Part shown: positions 55,795-64,000 of the stretch, in pieces
Numbering within the stretch: position 1 is the first letter of the stretch
How the letters are laid out: each line of letters opens with the position of its first letter
Origin: Cercospora beticola
Lineage: Eukaryota > Ascomycota > Dothideomycetes > Mycosphaerellales > Mycosphaerellaceae
Assembly (NCBI RefSeq): GCF_033473495.1
Contig: NC_088936.1
Coordinates: forward strand, 1,488,001-1,552,000
Length of the DNA stretch: 64,000 nt
Reading direction: 5' to 3'
Program-made: the position numbers and the translations under genes
The notes under the pieces: model-generated
What the model was told of the DNA's origin: nothing
What the model saw: the letters and a program-made list of their open reading frames with translations, nothing else
Databases searched by the model: none

Positions 55795-56859
55795 ATGTCG
55801 AAACGAGTGTGTCTTTCGTTACTCTCCGCGCCCCAGCGGCCCCATCATCAGCAGACGTGTCGCTTGCTCCTCCAGCGACAGCAAATATGGAACACCACCA
55901 CCTCCACCGCCCGCGATAGCCACCAAACGGGTCGATTGGCTCGCCCATCATGCCGCTCCTTTTCATCCACCTCTTGCCAGCGCGTCGGCATCAATCGCAT
56001 GGCCGGTAGACCGCAACAGAAGCCCCAGCAGTCGATAACCCTGCAACAGAAACAGGCAATGAAGAAAATGCAGGCTTCTGGCGAACACCTCGATCACGTC
56101 GGCCTTCTCGAAGGCACCTTTGTTCCACCTACAGGCGAGAAGCTTCCTTCGCTCTTTTCTGATCCACGCGGCCGCTGGAAAGTAGTACGGCATCAATTCA
56201 AATCATGGATCGGGATCATGCAATCCCGCCTCACGGCCTTTTGGTTTGTGAAACCAAGGCTAAAACTGGAGGTTGGCAAGACTCCACGCATTGCGAAAGA
56301 GTTGTATGAGGAGATGTATGCCGCTTTTGCCAACGGTAATATGGCAGCAATGCAGGGGAAGGTTGCGCCTGGGCTGCTGAGGAGCTTGAATGACCGGATT
56401 GCACAACGCACGCCGAACACGCATCTTCAGTGGAAATTGCACAAATACATCGGAAGTCCGGAGTGTGTCAGCTACAAATTTGCCATGCCAGAGGTCAAGG
56501 GCCCGAACACCACGAGAACAGGTCTCATGCAAGCTGTGGTGAGAATCAAGTCGCAACAAAGCCTGCTACAAGTGAGGAGGCAGAGGATGAGGGATCCAGC
56601 TACAAAGCAGCAGGTTGTGGCGGAGGTGCCGATTGATCGAAATGGGAAAGAGATTCAAAACTTCGACCGGGAGGTTGAGGAAAAGAAGAACATGAAGACC
56701 ATGGTGGAGTATTTCGTGATTGAGCGACTCTTGATCAAGGGACAACTGGGTTCGTGGAGGGCGTGGGGAACAACACAGGAGGCGGATCTGTCGAAACTTC
56801 TGAAGGCAGAGAGGGAGAAACACAAGGCCTTGATGGGCGAGGAATCACCGACGGGATGA
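55795..56859 (+). CDS. Mitochondrial ribosome-associated protein, mL45/Mba1 type
   Basis: A single-exon frame of 354 aa is read from the ATG at 55795 (MSKRVCLSLLSAPQRPHHQQ), which begins an Arg/Ser-rich presequence ending in SCRSFSSTSC, a typical matrix-processing region. The mature part starts near AGRPQQKPQQSITLQQKQAM. The Tim44-like domain shared by Mba1 and bacterial-type mL45 is visible in the central and C-terminal part: KLEVGKTPRIAKELYEEMYA, AFANGNMAAMQGKVAPGLL, and RIAQRTPNTHLQWKLHKYIG. Mba1 is a membrane-associated receptor of the mitochondrial ribosome exit site in yeast. Assignment to this family is by pattern. Confidence 0.82.
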   Translation: MSKRVCLSLLSAPQRPHHQQTCRLLLQRQQIWNTTTSTARDSHQTGRLARPSCRSFSSTSCQRVGINRMAGRPQQKPQQSITLQQKQAMKKMQASGEHLDHVGLLEGTFVPPTGEKLPSLFSDPRGRWKVVRHQFKSWIGIMQSRLTAFWFVKPRLKLEVGKTPRIAKELYEEMYAAFANGNMAAMQGKVAPGLLRSLNDRIAQRTPNTHLQWKLHKYIGSPECVSYKFAMPEVKGPNTTRTGLMQAVVRIKSQQSLLQVRRQRMRDPATKQQVVAEVPIDRNGKEIQNFDREVEEKKNMKTMVEYFVIERLLIKGQLGSWRAWGTTQEADLSKLLKAEREKHKALMGEESPTG

Positions 56860-57756
56860 TGAGCAGCATAGCAAGAATTTGCAGCTGCTGATATCTCATT
56901 CGGACAGGGAATGAATGAGGGAGGGTTGTTTGGCATACAAGGACAATCCGAAAGTTGCAGGGTGCAACTTGTACAGAAGATGTTGGACGGCATGCCAATT
57001 ATCGCATGAGCAGCAAAGCCACCAAAGCCTATAATGCACAGCCCCGAACCACATTGAACATTTCAAGCACTTCGTTAGCTCCACGACATTCAATGCCGAG
57101 TGGTTGCGTCCATCTTCGCGGCTTGTGATTCGCATAGTGGGACGTGGCGTGCTCAGAAGAAGGCTGAACTGCAACATCCAAAGACGAGTACATGGTGGTT
57201 TTCGTCCGCATAACGAATACTGTCAGGTGATGCGACATTTAGCAATGACATGCGTAAAGTCGATCTGGTCCGTAACTAATACGCTCTCGGGATTGTGAGA
57301 GAGGTACAACCCCAAAATTCATTGTACCATATTGGAGATGTACGCTAGCAAGAATGATCGATCAACTTCAAATCAATACCAGTGCTACGCAAAGTTTCGT
57401 GTATTCAATAGGCATCAAATGAGTTCACCAACGGTTGTACTGCTCGGAAATAGAAAATGCATCGTTGCCAGGGTTTAGGGTGCCGAGGCTGATACAGTGA
57501 CGCCCATTTTATTGAGATCGATTCTTGCTCTCTGTAGAGTTGACGAGGCCAGACAGAGTAGCGTCGGGATCTCAAGGTTAGTGTTTCGGTGCTGCGGCGA
57601 AGCAGGGGTGCCTCAGGTTGCGCGACTTCCACAATCGGATGCCAAGCCGCCCACTCTCGCGGAGCCACGATTTTCGAAGCGCCGACTCTCCAACGACGTT
57701 TTGACCTTGACGAGGACAACCCATTCCACCCAGCGACCAGGACAAATACCGCCAAC
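56860..57756. other. Intergenic, nothing recognised
   Basis: About 0.9 kb. Frames on both strands are short. The long minus-strand frame at 57578-58561 is antisense to eL37 and was rejected. Confidence 0.5.
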
Positions 57757-58319
57757 ATGACCAAGGGTACCAGCTCCTTCGGAAAGTGAGTTGGCGCACG
57801 GCAATTGCAGCAACCAGAGGCCATGCTGACCGCACACCAGGCGCCACAACAAGTCGCACGTTCTGTGCAGACGTTGCGGTAAGTCGGCTCTCGCAAATGG
57901 AAATGACGATCAGAGGAGGAGGCATTGGAGTGAGGAGGATATTGGACAGAAAATACGCGGTTGAGAGGGATGCTTGGGAAGGGGAATAATGCTGATGAGA
58001 ATGGGACATACAGGCCGCCGCTCCATGCACGTCCAGAAGCACACCTGTGCCAACTGCGGATACCCAAGCGCCAGCGTTAGAAAGTGTACGTGAAGCCACC
58101 GCGAGCCAGGACGAAAGCGACCGCGATCTCGACTCGACATGCGCACGAACAACTACTAACAACTCTCGTACAGACAACTGGGGCGAGAAGGCCAAGCGAA
58201 GAAAGACCACCGGCTCCGGACGCATGCGATCGCTCAAGCTTGTCCCACGCAAGTTCAAGAACGGCTTCCAGAACGGCGCACCAAAGGGTGCCCGCGGCCC
58301 AACTGCCGCCTCCTCATAA
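57757..58319 (+). CDS. RPL37: 60S ribosomal protein eL37
   Basis: Four exons (57757-57785, 57841-57878, 58014-58085, 58174-58319) join across introns of 55, 135 and 88 nt to give 94 aa, the normal length. The protein reads [16 protein letters not shown], then [20 protein letters not shown], the C4 zinc-binding motif of eL37, followed by the basic [19 protein letters not shown] and a Lys/Gly C-terminus. A component of the large subunit, located near the 5.8S RNA. Introns are longer than in neighbours, as usual for ribosomal protein genes, which sometimes host snoRNAs. Confidence 0.97.
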
Positions 58320-58900
58320 ATGACGACCGACTGGCATGGGAGATGATGGAGCAAAGCATGAAGCTGGGTTGCTAGGAGTTCGGGCGGATCGGACTTTTTG
58401 CCTTCAAAGAGGATACACTGCATCTCAGTTTGGCATGGAAGATCATGGACAATGAGGAAGGTACATGTGAAAAGTGCCTGCAGCCTCCGCGAGAAATGTG
58501 CGCCAAAGTAGTCTAGGAGTAGGCGAAATGGCTGAATTGAGCGACTACGAACTCTGTGCACCCAGCAGTCTCCGGTTCCTCAGTTCTACCTGTCGGTCGC
58601 AAAAGGGAAGGTGTGAATGCTGACAGTAGGGAATCAATTGTCGAGCCACAGCATGCAATCGCCAGCACATCTTGCCTGCCGTTCACCCCGCGAATGAAAT
58701 TCTGAAATGTCAGACACTTCCTCTGCTTCTGGTCGAACGAACACGAGCCATATATCGCCGTCCGACGAATCATGGTCACTCTACAGTGGGAAGGGTGCTG
58801 ACATGGGTCAAACAATTCGCACCGACCACATTGACGGCAGGATCCTCAGTAGCGATATCCGACATGCATTTCACGTCCGGTGGCGTTCCTACTAATTACC
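58320..58900. other. Convergent intergenic region
   Basis: Separates the 3' ends of eL37 and the SGNH esterase. No gene recognised. Confidence 0.5.
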
Positions 58901-60256
58901 CTACACAAAACCGCTTACACCGTCTCTGAACCTCGCAAAGACTTCCACGGGAAAGCCTTCAGCCATTGCCTTGTATCCCTTAGGGTTCAAATGCAAACAA
59001 TCCCCACTGTCCAGATCCGGTCTCAGCCTTGTCTCGTTCGTCGGATCCCTCACAATCCTATCAAAATCTACCAGTGCCTCGAACCCTCCTTGCTTTCCCA
59101 CAGAGCTTCGAATGAAATCATTGATCCTTGATCTTGTGACCTCTCGTTCTGGCGTACTATAAGCTTGTAATGTGCTGTTCAAGCAGCCGAAAGGCGTGAT
59201 GGTAGCACCAAAGACGGGTATTCCGTCTGCATGTATACGTGAGAGGATCTGTCTATAGCCTTGCACAAGACGGGTGTAGACAGCTTCTTGTGCTTCGGGC
59301 GTGGAAGATGCTGTGCCGATATCGTTGATGCCTTCGAAGATCAGAGCATAGCCTACGTTAGAGTGAGCAAGGACGTCCCGTTCGATGCGGGACAAGGCCG
59401 AGGGCCCAAGTCCATCTGCTAGGATACGGTTGCCACCAGCTGCTTGATTCGATATGGCGATGGACTTGAGGTTTGGGGAGCCGGACTGTAGGCGTGAGAA
59501 GAGCTGGTCAGGCCAGCGGTCGTTTCCATTCGTGGTAGAGCCTCGTCCATCTGTTATACTGTCGCCAACGACGACTAACGATTCGCTGTTGCGAGGTGAC
59601 CAGGCCTCGAGAGCAGAGATTAGATACCAGTGGGCTGTATTTTGCGTGTTGGCATCTGTAAAATTGGCAGCGGAGGTCTGGTCGCCGAAGGATAGCCAAC
59701 TTGTTGTTCTTGAGCCTGGATGAGAAGTGATTGCGAAGCCTTGCTGTCCAGAGGCAAGATACAGACTGATGCTCAGAATTTGGTTGGCTTGCACCGAAAG
59801 AGGGATCGGGTCAGATATTGCCAGAGCTCCAGGCGGGATTGTGATACTTGCGTTGTTTGAGAAGGTAATGCTCTGCAAAGTTGATATATCGACGCCGCTA
59901 GCTCCAGTCTTGTTCTGTCCGGCTTCAGCACGGGCTAGTGCAATACTCGCAGTCGTGATAGGTAGCTGTGTTAGACCGAAGGCGTTCGAGATCCGTAGGC
60001 GGATATGAGAGCTTGCACCGATGGTCGTCTTGATAGTCTGCCGGATTGTGGTATCTGGGAACACCGAGTTGCTACCATTGTACGGCGCCGGAGGCAGGTT
60101 GGCTGGTTCTGTGAGTTGCGGCATAGATACCCAAGTATCGATCCAATGGCCATCTTTGGGACTGGGGGCATTATAGGATCTCTCTTGACGTGTGACCAGG
60201 GCATTCGCGAGGCATACTGATGCCAGTAGGGAGTTTGAAATCTTTGAGAATAACAT
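58901..60256 (-). CDS. Secreted SGNH/GDSL-type esterase
   Basis: A single-exon frame of 451 aa starts at the ATG at 60256. A signal peptide (MLFSKISNSLLASVCLANA) is followed by a sequence with an N-terminal jelly-roll-like module (WIDTWVSMPQLTEPANLPPA) and then the SGNH domain. The blocks are seen as VVVGDSITDGRGS near residue 231 (catalytic Ser), AAGGNRILADG with block Gly, EGINDIGTA with block Asn, and DSGDCLHLNPKGY with the catalytic Asp-x-x-His. Several N-glycosylation sites occur. This arrangement is common in fungal secreted carbohydrate esterases and rhamnogalacturonan acetylesterase-like proteins. The real substrate is unknown. Confidence 0.93.
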   Translation of the reverse strand: MLFSKISNSLLASVCLANALVTRQERSYNAPSPKDGHWIDTWVSMPQLTEPANLPPAPYNGSNSVFPDTTIRQTIKTTIGASSHIRLRISNAFGLTQLPITTASIALARAEAGQNKTGASGVDISTLQSITFSNNASITIPPGALAISDPIPLSVQANQILSISLYLASGQQGFAITSHPGSRTTSWLSFGDQTSAANFTDANTQNTAHWYLISALEAWSPRNSESLVVVGDSITDGRGSTTNGNDRWPDQLFSRLQSGSPNLKSIAISNQAAGGNRILADGLGPSALSRIERDVLAHSNVGYALIFEGINDIGTASSTPEAQEAVYTRLVQGYRQILSRIHADGIPVFGATITPFGCLNSTLQAYSTPEREVTRSRINDFIRSSVGKQGGFEALVDFDRIVRDPTNETRLRPDLDSGDCLHLNPKGYKAMAEGFPVEVFARFRDGVSGFV

Positions 60257-60724
60257 ACTGGGCTACTTTGTGCGGCACCATGAACAAAGTTTCTCTGACC
60301 ACGGTTTCGGAATCAATTTATCATCATAATCTCGACAGTCGCTCTGCCTAATTGCACATCTCGGTCGTGAGGAGCACCAAAGACGGCATCGTGCTTGCCG
60401 GCTAAATGCCATGGCTCTGCCATGTGATCGATCGTGCGCACAACAACCGGAGCGGGCCTACGTTGGGGGCGCATAGTCCAGTCGTGGTGGCAGAAACATA
60501 GGTGACCTACTGCATCAAATGTCGATCGTGGATGTCGGCAGTGACAATGGAGTGAGCGATGCGGCAGGAGGCAAGAAGCTTCAGAGTCTCAGCGGCTCAG
60601 ACCACTTCTTGGCTCAAGATCCAAGACAAGCTTAGTGCAGCAACCTCTCTAAGCTGAGACTACACTTTTTCCTCGCCTTTGCGCGAGACATTCAGTTGAG
60701 AGATAACAAATATCGGCCACGAAG
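60257..60724. other. Divergent promoter region
   Basis: 468 bp between the esterase and Ipi3 start codons. No strong motif. Confidence 0.5.
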
Positions 60725-62260
60725 ATGCTCTCAGAGCACTTCATAGCGTCAATAGGCGTACCTTTCAAGGCCCCAGGGACGAATGTTGCCAAAGATGCAG
60801 CCATCTTCCTCCACGAGTTTCAGCCGCTTGCACAACAGCGCGCCGTCTTCAAGAAATCTGCCACGGCCCCGAACTGCTTGGCCATAAGTGAAAGTCACGT
60901 CTTTGCCGCACAAGAAGGCAAAGGAGCAGTACACGTCTACAATCGGAAAAAGAGCAACCAAGAGGCTATTGTTCCGTTCACCGAGAAGATCTCAGCCATT
61001 ACCTTAGCTTGCGATGATGCTGTGCTGGTCCTTGGCACTGTTGAAGGACGAATCTTTTTATGGGAGACTTGTACAGGGAGACAAGTTGCTACAAACCAAG
61101 CTCATCTGCAAGCTGTGAGCGCACTCGGTGTCGATGCCACTTCGAACTTTCTGCTTTCAGCTTCCAAGGATGCGACTATCCATGTCTGGTCAATACCTCA
61201 GCTTCTTTCGTTCACCCACACAGGCGGCGCGTCACCTCTTCGAACTTTCTCATCGCATCATGCAGAAATCACCAGCCTCGTACTTGGACATGGCGCCTTC
61301 AACCTGAACTTCGTAATATCCACTTCAAAGGATAAGACGTGCCTGGTGTGGGACTACAAGACTGGCAACATCCTGCGGACATATCTCCTGCCAGGAACCC
61401 CTCTCTGTGCTGCACTAGATCCAGCCGACCGAGTGGTGTACGTCGGCTACGAGGATGGCTGTCTTCAACAACTCGATCTATACACGTCGCCCACGGGGGA
61501 GCTGGATGCGGTGCAGAACGGACAAGGAGCACTTGATCCTGTACAGCCTCCTGCAGCTTCTCGATGGAAGCTCCCTGACGCTTCCCATGGCTCAGCGTTG
61601 AGTCTGAATGTCTCTTATGATGGCAGTGTGGTACTCACAGGCCACCAATCTGGAGCAGTGCTTAGCTGGGATGTCGCTCGAGCTAGCTTTGGCACGAACC
61701 TTACACCACTTCCTCTCCCCGGTCCTGCCAGCAATCTCATATTTCTGCCAGTCAGCGGACACCATGATCAGCAGTCTGGTACCAAGAAAATCAAAATCAA
61801 TGAGATTATCAAGCCCAAGTTCGGCGCTTTTGATGTGTCGGGAAGCGGAGCTGTGCCTGGCAACTATGTAGCCAATGTGCAATTTCCATCTGAACTCGAC
61901 CTTGAGATATCAGAATTCTGCTCTGCTTTGACTGCGCCGACCTTCCCAACTGCGCTTCTCGATGAAGGTCTCGATGAGCTCGCGGATTGGGGAAAGATGC
62001 CAAATCAGTCAAATGGCGATGTTAGGGCAAACGGCGATGGTTTTATGTCACTCGATGGCAATGAAGATAAACCAGAGAGTCAGAAATTGCAGGAGGAAAA
62101 TGCTACTCTGAAGGCGCAACTCGAGTCGATGAGGAGGATGCAGAAAAAGAGTTTTGAGAAGCTGAGCAAGCTGAGTGACGAGATCCGAAGCCTTTCGAAG
62201 AAGCAGCAGAAACGAGGTCAAGCGAATGGGGTCCAGGCGGGCGACGATATAAGTGATTGA
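60725..62260 (+). CDS. IPI3: Pre-rRNA processing WD-repeat protein Ipi3
   Basis: A single-exon frame of 511 aa starts at the ATG at 60725 (MLSEHFIASIGVPFKAPGTN). WD repeats are visible as GAVHVYN, GTVEGRIFLWET, SKDATIHVWS, TSKDKTCLVWDY, YVGYEDGCLQQLDL and GHQSGAVLSWDV. A C-terminal coiled coil (EENATLKAQLESMRRMQKKS and onward) follows an acidic linker. In yeast Ipi3 forms the Rix1 complex with Rix1 and Ipi1 and is needed for ITS2 removal from 27S pre-rRNA in the nucleoplasm; its human counterpart is WDR18. The N-terminal segment and coiled-coil end match Ipi3 rather than a generic WD protein. Confidence 0.92.
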   Translation: MLSEHFIASIGVPFKAPGTNVAKDAAIFLHEFQPLAQQRAVFKKSATAPNCLAISESHVFAAQEGKGAVHVYNRKKSNQEAIVPFTEKISAITLACDDAVLVLGTVEGRIFLWETCTGRQVATNQAHLQAVSALGVDATSNFLLSASKDATIHVWSIPQLLSFTHTGGASPLRTFSSHHAEITSLVLGHGAFNLNFVISTSKDKTCLVWDYKTGNILRTYLLPGTPLCAALDPADRVVYVGYEDGCLQQLDLYTSPTGELDAVQNGQGALDPVQPPAASRWKLPDASHGSALSLNVSYDGSVVLTGHQSGAVLSWDVARASFGTNLTPLPLPGPASNLIFLPVSGHHDQQSGTKKIKINEIIKPKFGAFDVSGSGAVPGNYVANVQFPSELDLEISEFCSALTAPTFPTALLDEGLDELADWGKMPNQSNGDVRANGDGFMSLDGNEDKPESQKLQEENATLKAQLESMRRMQKKSFEKLSKLSDEIRSLSKKQQKRGQANGVQAGDDISD

Positions 62261-62616
62261 AGAGCTACGCTACAGCTATCAACGATTGTGTGCGGGAAAT
62301 ATGCAACATGAGGACAGGAGTAGGAGGTATCTGGGGAGTTCTTGGCACGCTTCATAAATGCAAGGTCGTGCAACCCAGCAGCACGAGCGGCCTTGCATTC
62401 CATGAGCCCGCCACCTCGGCTCATCAACCACGTATTTGTTTTGCGTCTCGAGGAAGGAATGTCGAATACACTTCTCGATCTGCGCGGTCTTCTGCGTCCT
62501 CTACAGCAACACAGGTTGAGCACTGGGTGCTACCTCACGGTCGACTGTCTTGAGGATACGACCGACGTCGACAGTACTAACACGTTCGTTCTAGCAGCAC
62601 CAATTTTTCTGCCATC
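62261..62616. other. Intergenic, nothing recognised
   Basis: Short gap before the Thr-rich secreted protein. No element recognised. Confidence 0.5.
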
Positions 62617-63922
62617 ATGGCTTCCTCTCGTTCTCTTGTTGCGATTCTCGTTCACACTTTGGCATATCAGGCAAACGCTCGCCACCTCCACCAGTTCAAG
62701 CATGAAGCGATCAATATCCAACGAAGGCAGGTCGGGCCACCGATCGAGGCATCTCCGACCACGACACCTGAGGCTGTAGAGGCGCCTGCAACCAGTTCGG
62801 AACCAGTGGTCTTGACCTATCTTACGCCATCTCCTGGCGCGTCTCCTGTCGCCATCACACAACAAAGTCAGCTCGAAACATCCTATGTTCCGCAGTTCAC
62901 TCTTTGCGCGCTTCCTCCTGCCGCAGCTTATCCGGTGACTCCACTGCCAACGATGACTACGATGTCATCTCCATGGCGTAACTACTCGCTGTCTATTCCT
63001 CCTGGAAACGGCACCTGCACAACTATCTACAGCCCTACTCAGACCATGGTCTGCGCGACCACCTTGACTGGACTTGTCGAGAAATATACGGTCAGCAGGT
63101 GCGACCAAGACATTACCTTTTCGACCGAATATGGCTATGTTTTAGCGTCTCCTACGGCAGACGCAGATGCCAGTGCACTCGCGACGACAGATGCGACAAT
63201 TACACCTCGTCCAACAGTGCAGCGTTTGACCACTTACTATCTTGCGCCATGGCAAGCTATGACCGCTGGAGAGGCCCCTTCGGACGTTGATCTCAAGGTT
63301 TGCGCCTTATACGCCAATGGCACAGAGGAGTGCATTCACCAATACGAAGTCTGGCGCACCTCTCTGGTCACGGCATCAGCAACTCGCACTACATCAGTTA
63401 ATATCTCCACAACCTTGCACGGTCTCAGCCAAGTCATCGTCGAGACTTATGTCGCGAATGTCACGGAGCAAGTCACCACGTTCTCCATGTCGACTACCAT
63501 GGAATTCGAGTACGCTACAGAGGTCATTACTACCCAAAGAGCGAGTGCGAGCGGTACGATTACGGGGCCGACGAGCTATGTGACTGTCACTTTGGAGAAT
63601 GCTTCTTCGACTTTTCGCCCAACTATAATGTGAGTTTTGCGGGTTTCCGAGAGGACAGCACGGATTTCGAGAGACTGACCTTGAATCAGCACCACGAGGA
63701 CTTCGACCATCCGCCGCACTAGCACTACCACCGTCTACGATGGCTACACCACTGTAACTCTCCCTGACGCGGAGGCGGCTCCTACTGAAGCTCCGGCTTC
63801 TCCAGAGTAAGCTTCTCCCATTGAGCACAGGTTTTCGCGCGACTAATATCAGGGCGCACAGGGAATCGCCGGATTGGGTCTCGATGCTCGGCATACAGAC
63901 TGCGCGGAAGCGAAAGCAATAG
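62617..63922 (+). CDS. Thr/Ser-rich secreted surface protein
   Basis: Three exons (62617-63629, 63690-63806, 63853-63922) join through introns of 60 and 46 nt and give 399 aa. A signal peptide (MASSRSLVAILVHTLAYQANA) leads to a Thr/Pro-rich region and a central Cys-containing domain (GNGTCTTIYSPTQTMVCATT, later VSRCDQD, DLKVCALYANGTEEC). Thr-rich strands with alternating T-x-T repeats follow (TTSVNISTTL, TFSMSTTMEFEY). Many N-glycosylation sites are present. The ending RKRKQ has no GPI signal. The composition is that of fungal wall or adhesin-like proteins. No specific family is recognised. The start was chosen as the first ATG giving a signal peptide. Confidence 0.78.
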
Positions 63923-64000
63923 GTGATTAGACATCAAAGAAGGCGTGAGTGGTCACATTGCTGTATTCAAGAAATGTAGCGCAGGTCGTTTTGCTGTCGA

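Noticed and set aside
57578..58561. 327-aa minus-strand frame across eL37
   Set aside because: It overlaps all four eL37 exons and three introns in antisense. Its sequence has no domain character.

Overview
This 64 kb window looks like nuclear DNA of a filamentous ascomycete, and I would guess Dothideomycetes. The evidence is many short GT-AG introns of about 43-72 nt with CTNAC-like branch points, secreted Cys-rich proteins, fungal-only families (SUR7, Kre9-like, fungal Gemin2, RAVE subunit 2), and roughly one gene per 2 kb on both strands with intergenic gaps of 0.3-1.9 kb. The class assignment is inference. I saw no tRNA, rRNA, CRISPR array or recognisable transposon. Exon boundaries were placed by eye from splice signals and frame continuity.

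Layout. 0-10 kb: the 3' end of an unidentified gene, an unknown fungal protein, a C2H2 zinc-finger gene with a frame problem, a BTB-like gene, a four-exon Ser/Thr-rich secretory-type protein, a short-chain dehydrogenase and a Kre9-like single-span wall protein. 10-20 kb: an ABC1/UbiB kinase (ADCK1/Mcp2 type), a small basic protein, a secreted Cys-rich protein made of repeated C-x-D-x7-C modules, a poorly resolved membrane-protein gene with a decayed second copy beside it, an APH-type kinase and an unknown fungal protein. 20-37 kb: a disordered protein, a TauD-type dioxygenase, a small two-span membrane protein, a Dal5-family MFS permease, a Rim2-type mitochondrial carrier, an 8-Cys small secreted protein, PAPS reductase (MET16) and ATP sulfurylase (MET3). 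37-51 kb: an M20 amidohydrolase, Gemin2, a coiled-coil protein divergent from an eight-exon HSPA12-like Hsp70, a SUR7-family protein, RAVE subunit 2/Rogdi and a fused siroheme synthase. 51-64 kb: a D-2-hydroxyacid dehydrogenase, two secreted or surface proteins, a mitochondrial mL45/Mba1-like protein, ribosomal protein eL37, a secreted SGNH esterase, Ipi3 and a large Thr/Ser-rich secreted protein.

Functional theme. Five genes over about 29 kb fit one sulfur route: a Dal5-family permease (a family that includes the yeast sulfonate/sulfite transporter Soa1), a TauD-type dioxygenase that could release sulfite from sulfonates, ATP sulfurylase and PAPS reductase of sulfate assimilation, and the siroheme synthase that makes the cofactor of sulfite reductase. 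A near-perfect 17-bp dyad of two Cbf1-type sites (CACGTGATGATCACGTG) lies about 395 bp upstream of MET16. Other genes are ordinary housekeeping (ribosome biogenesis, snRNP assembly, V-ATPase assembly, mitochondria). Three genes have a one-base frame inconsistency, which may be real mutations or sequence errors.
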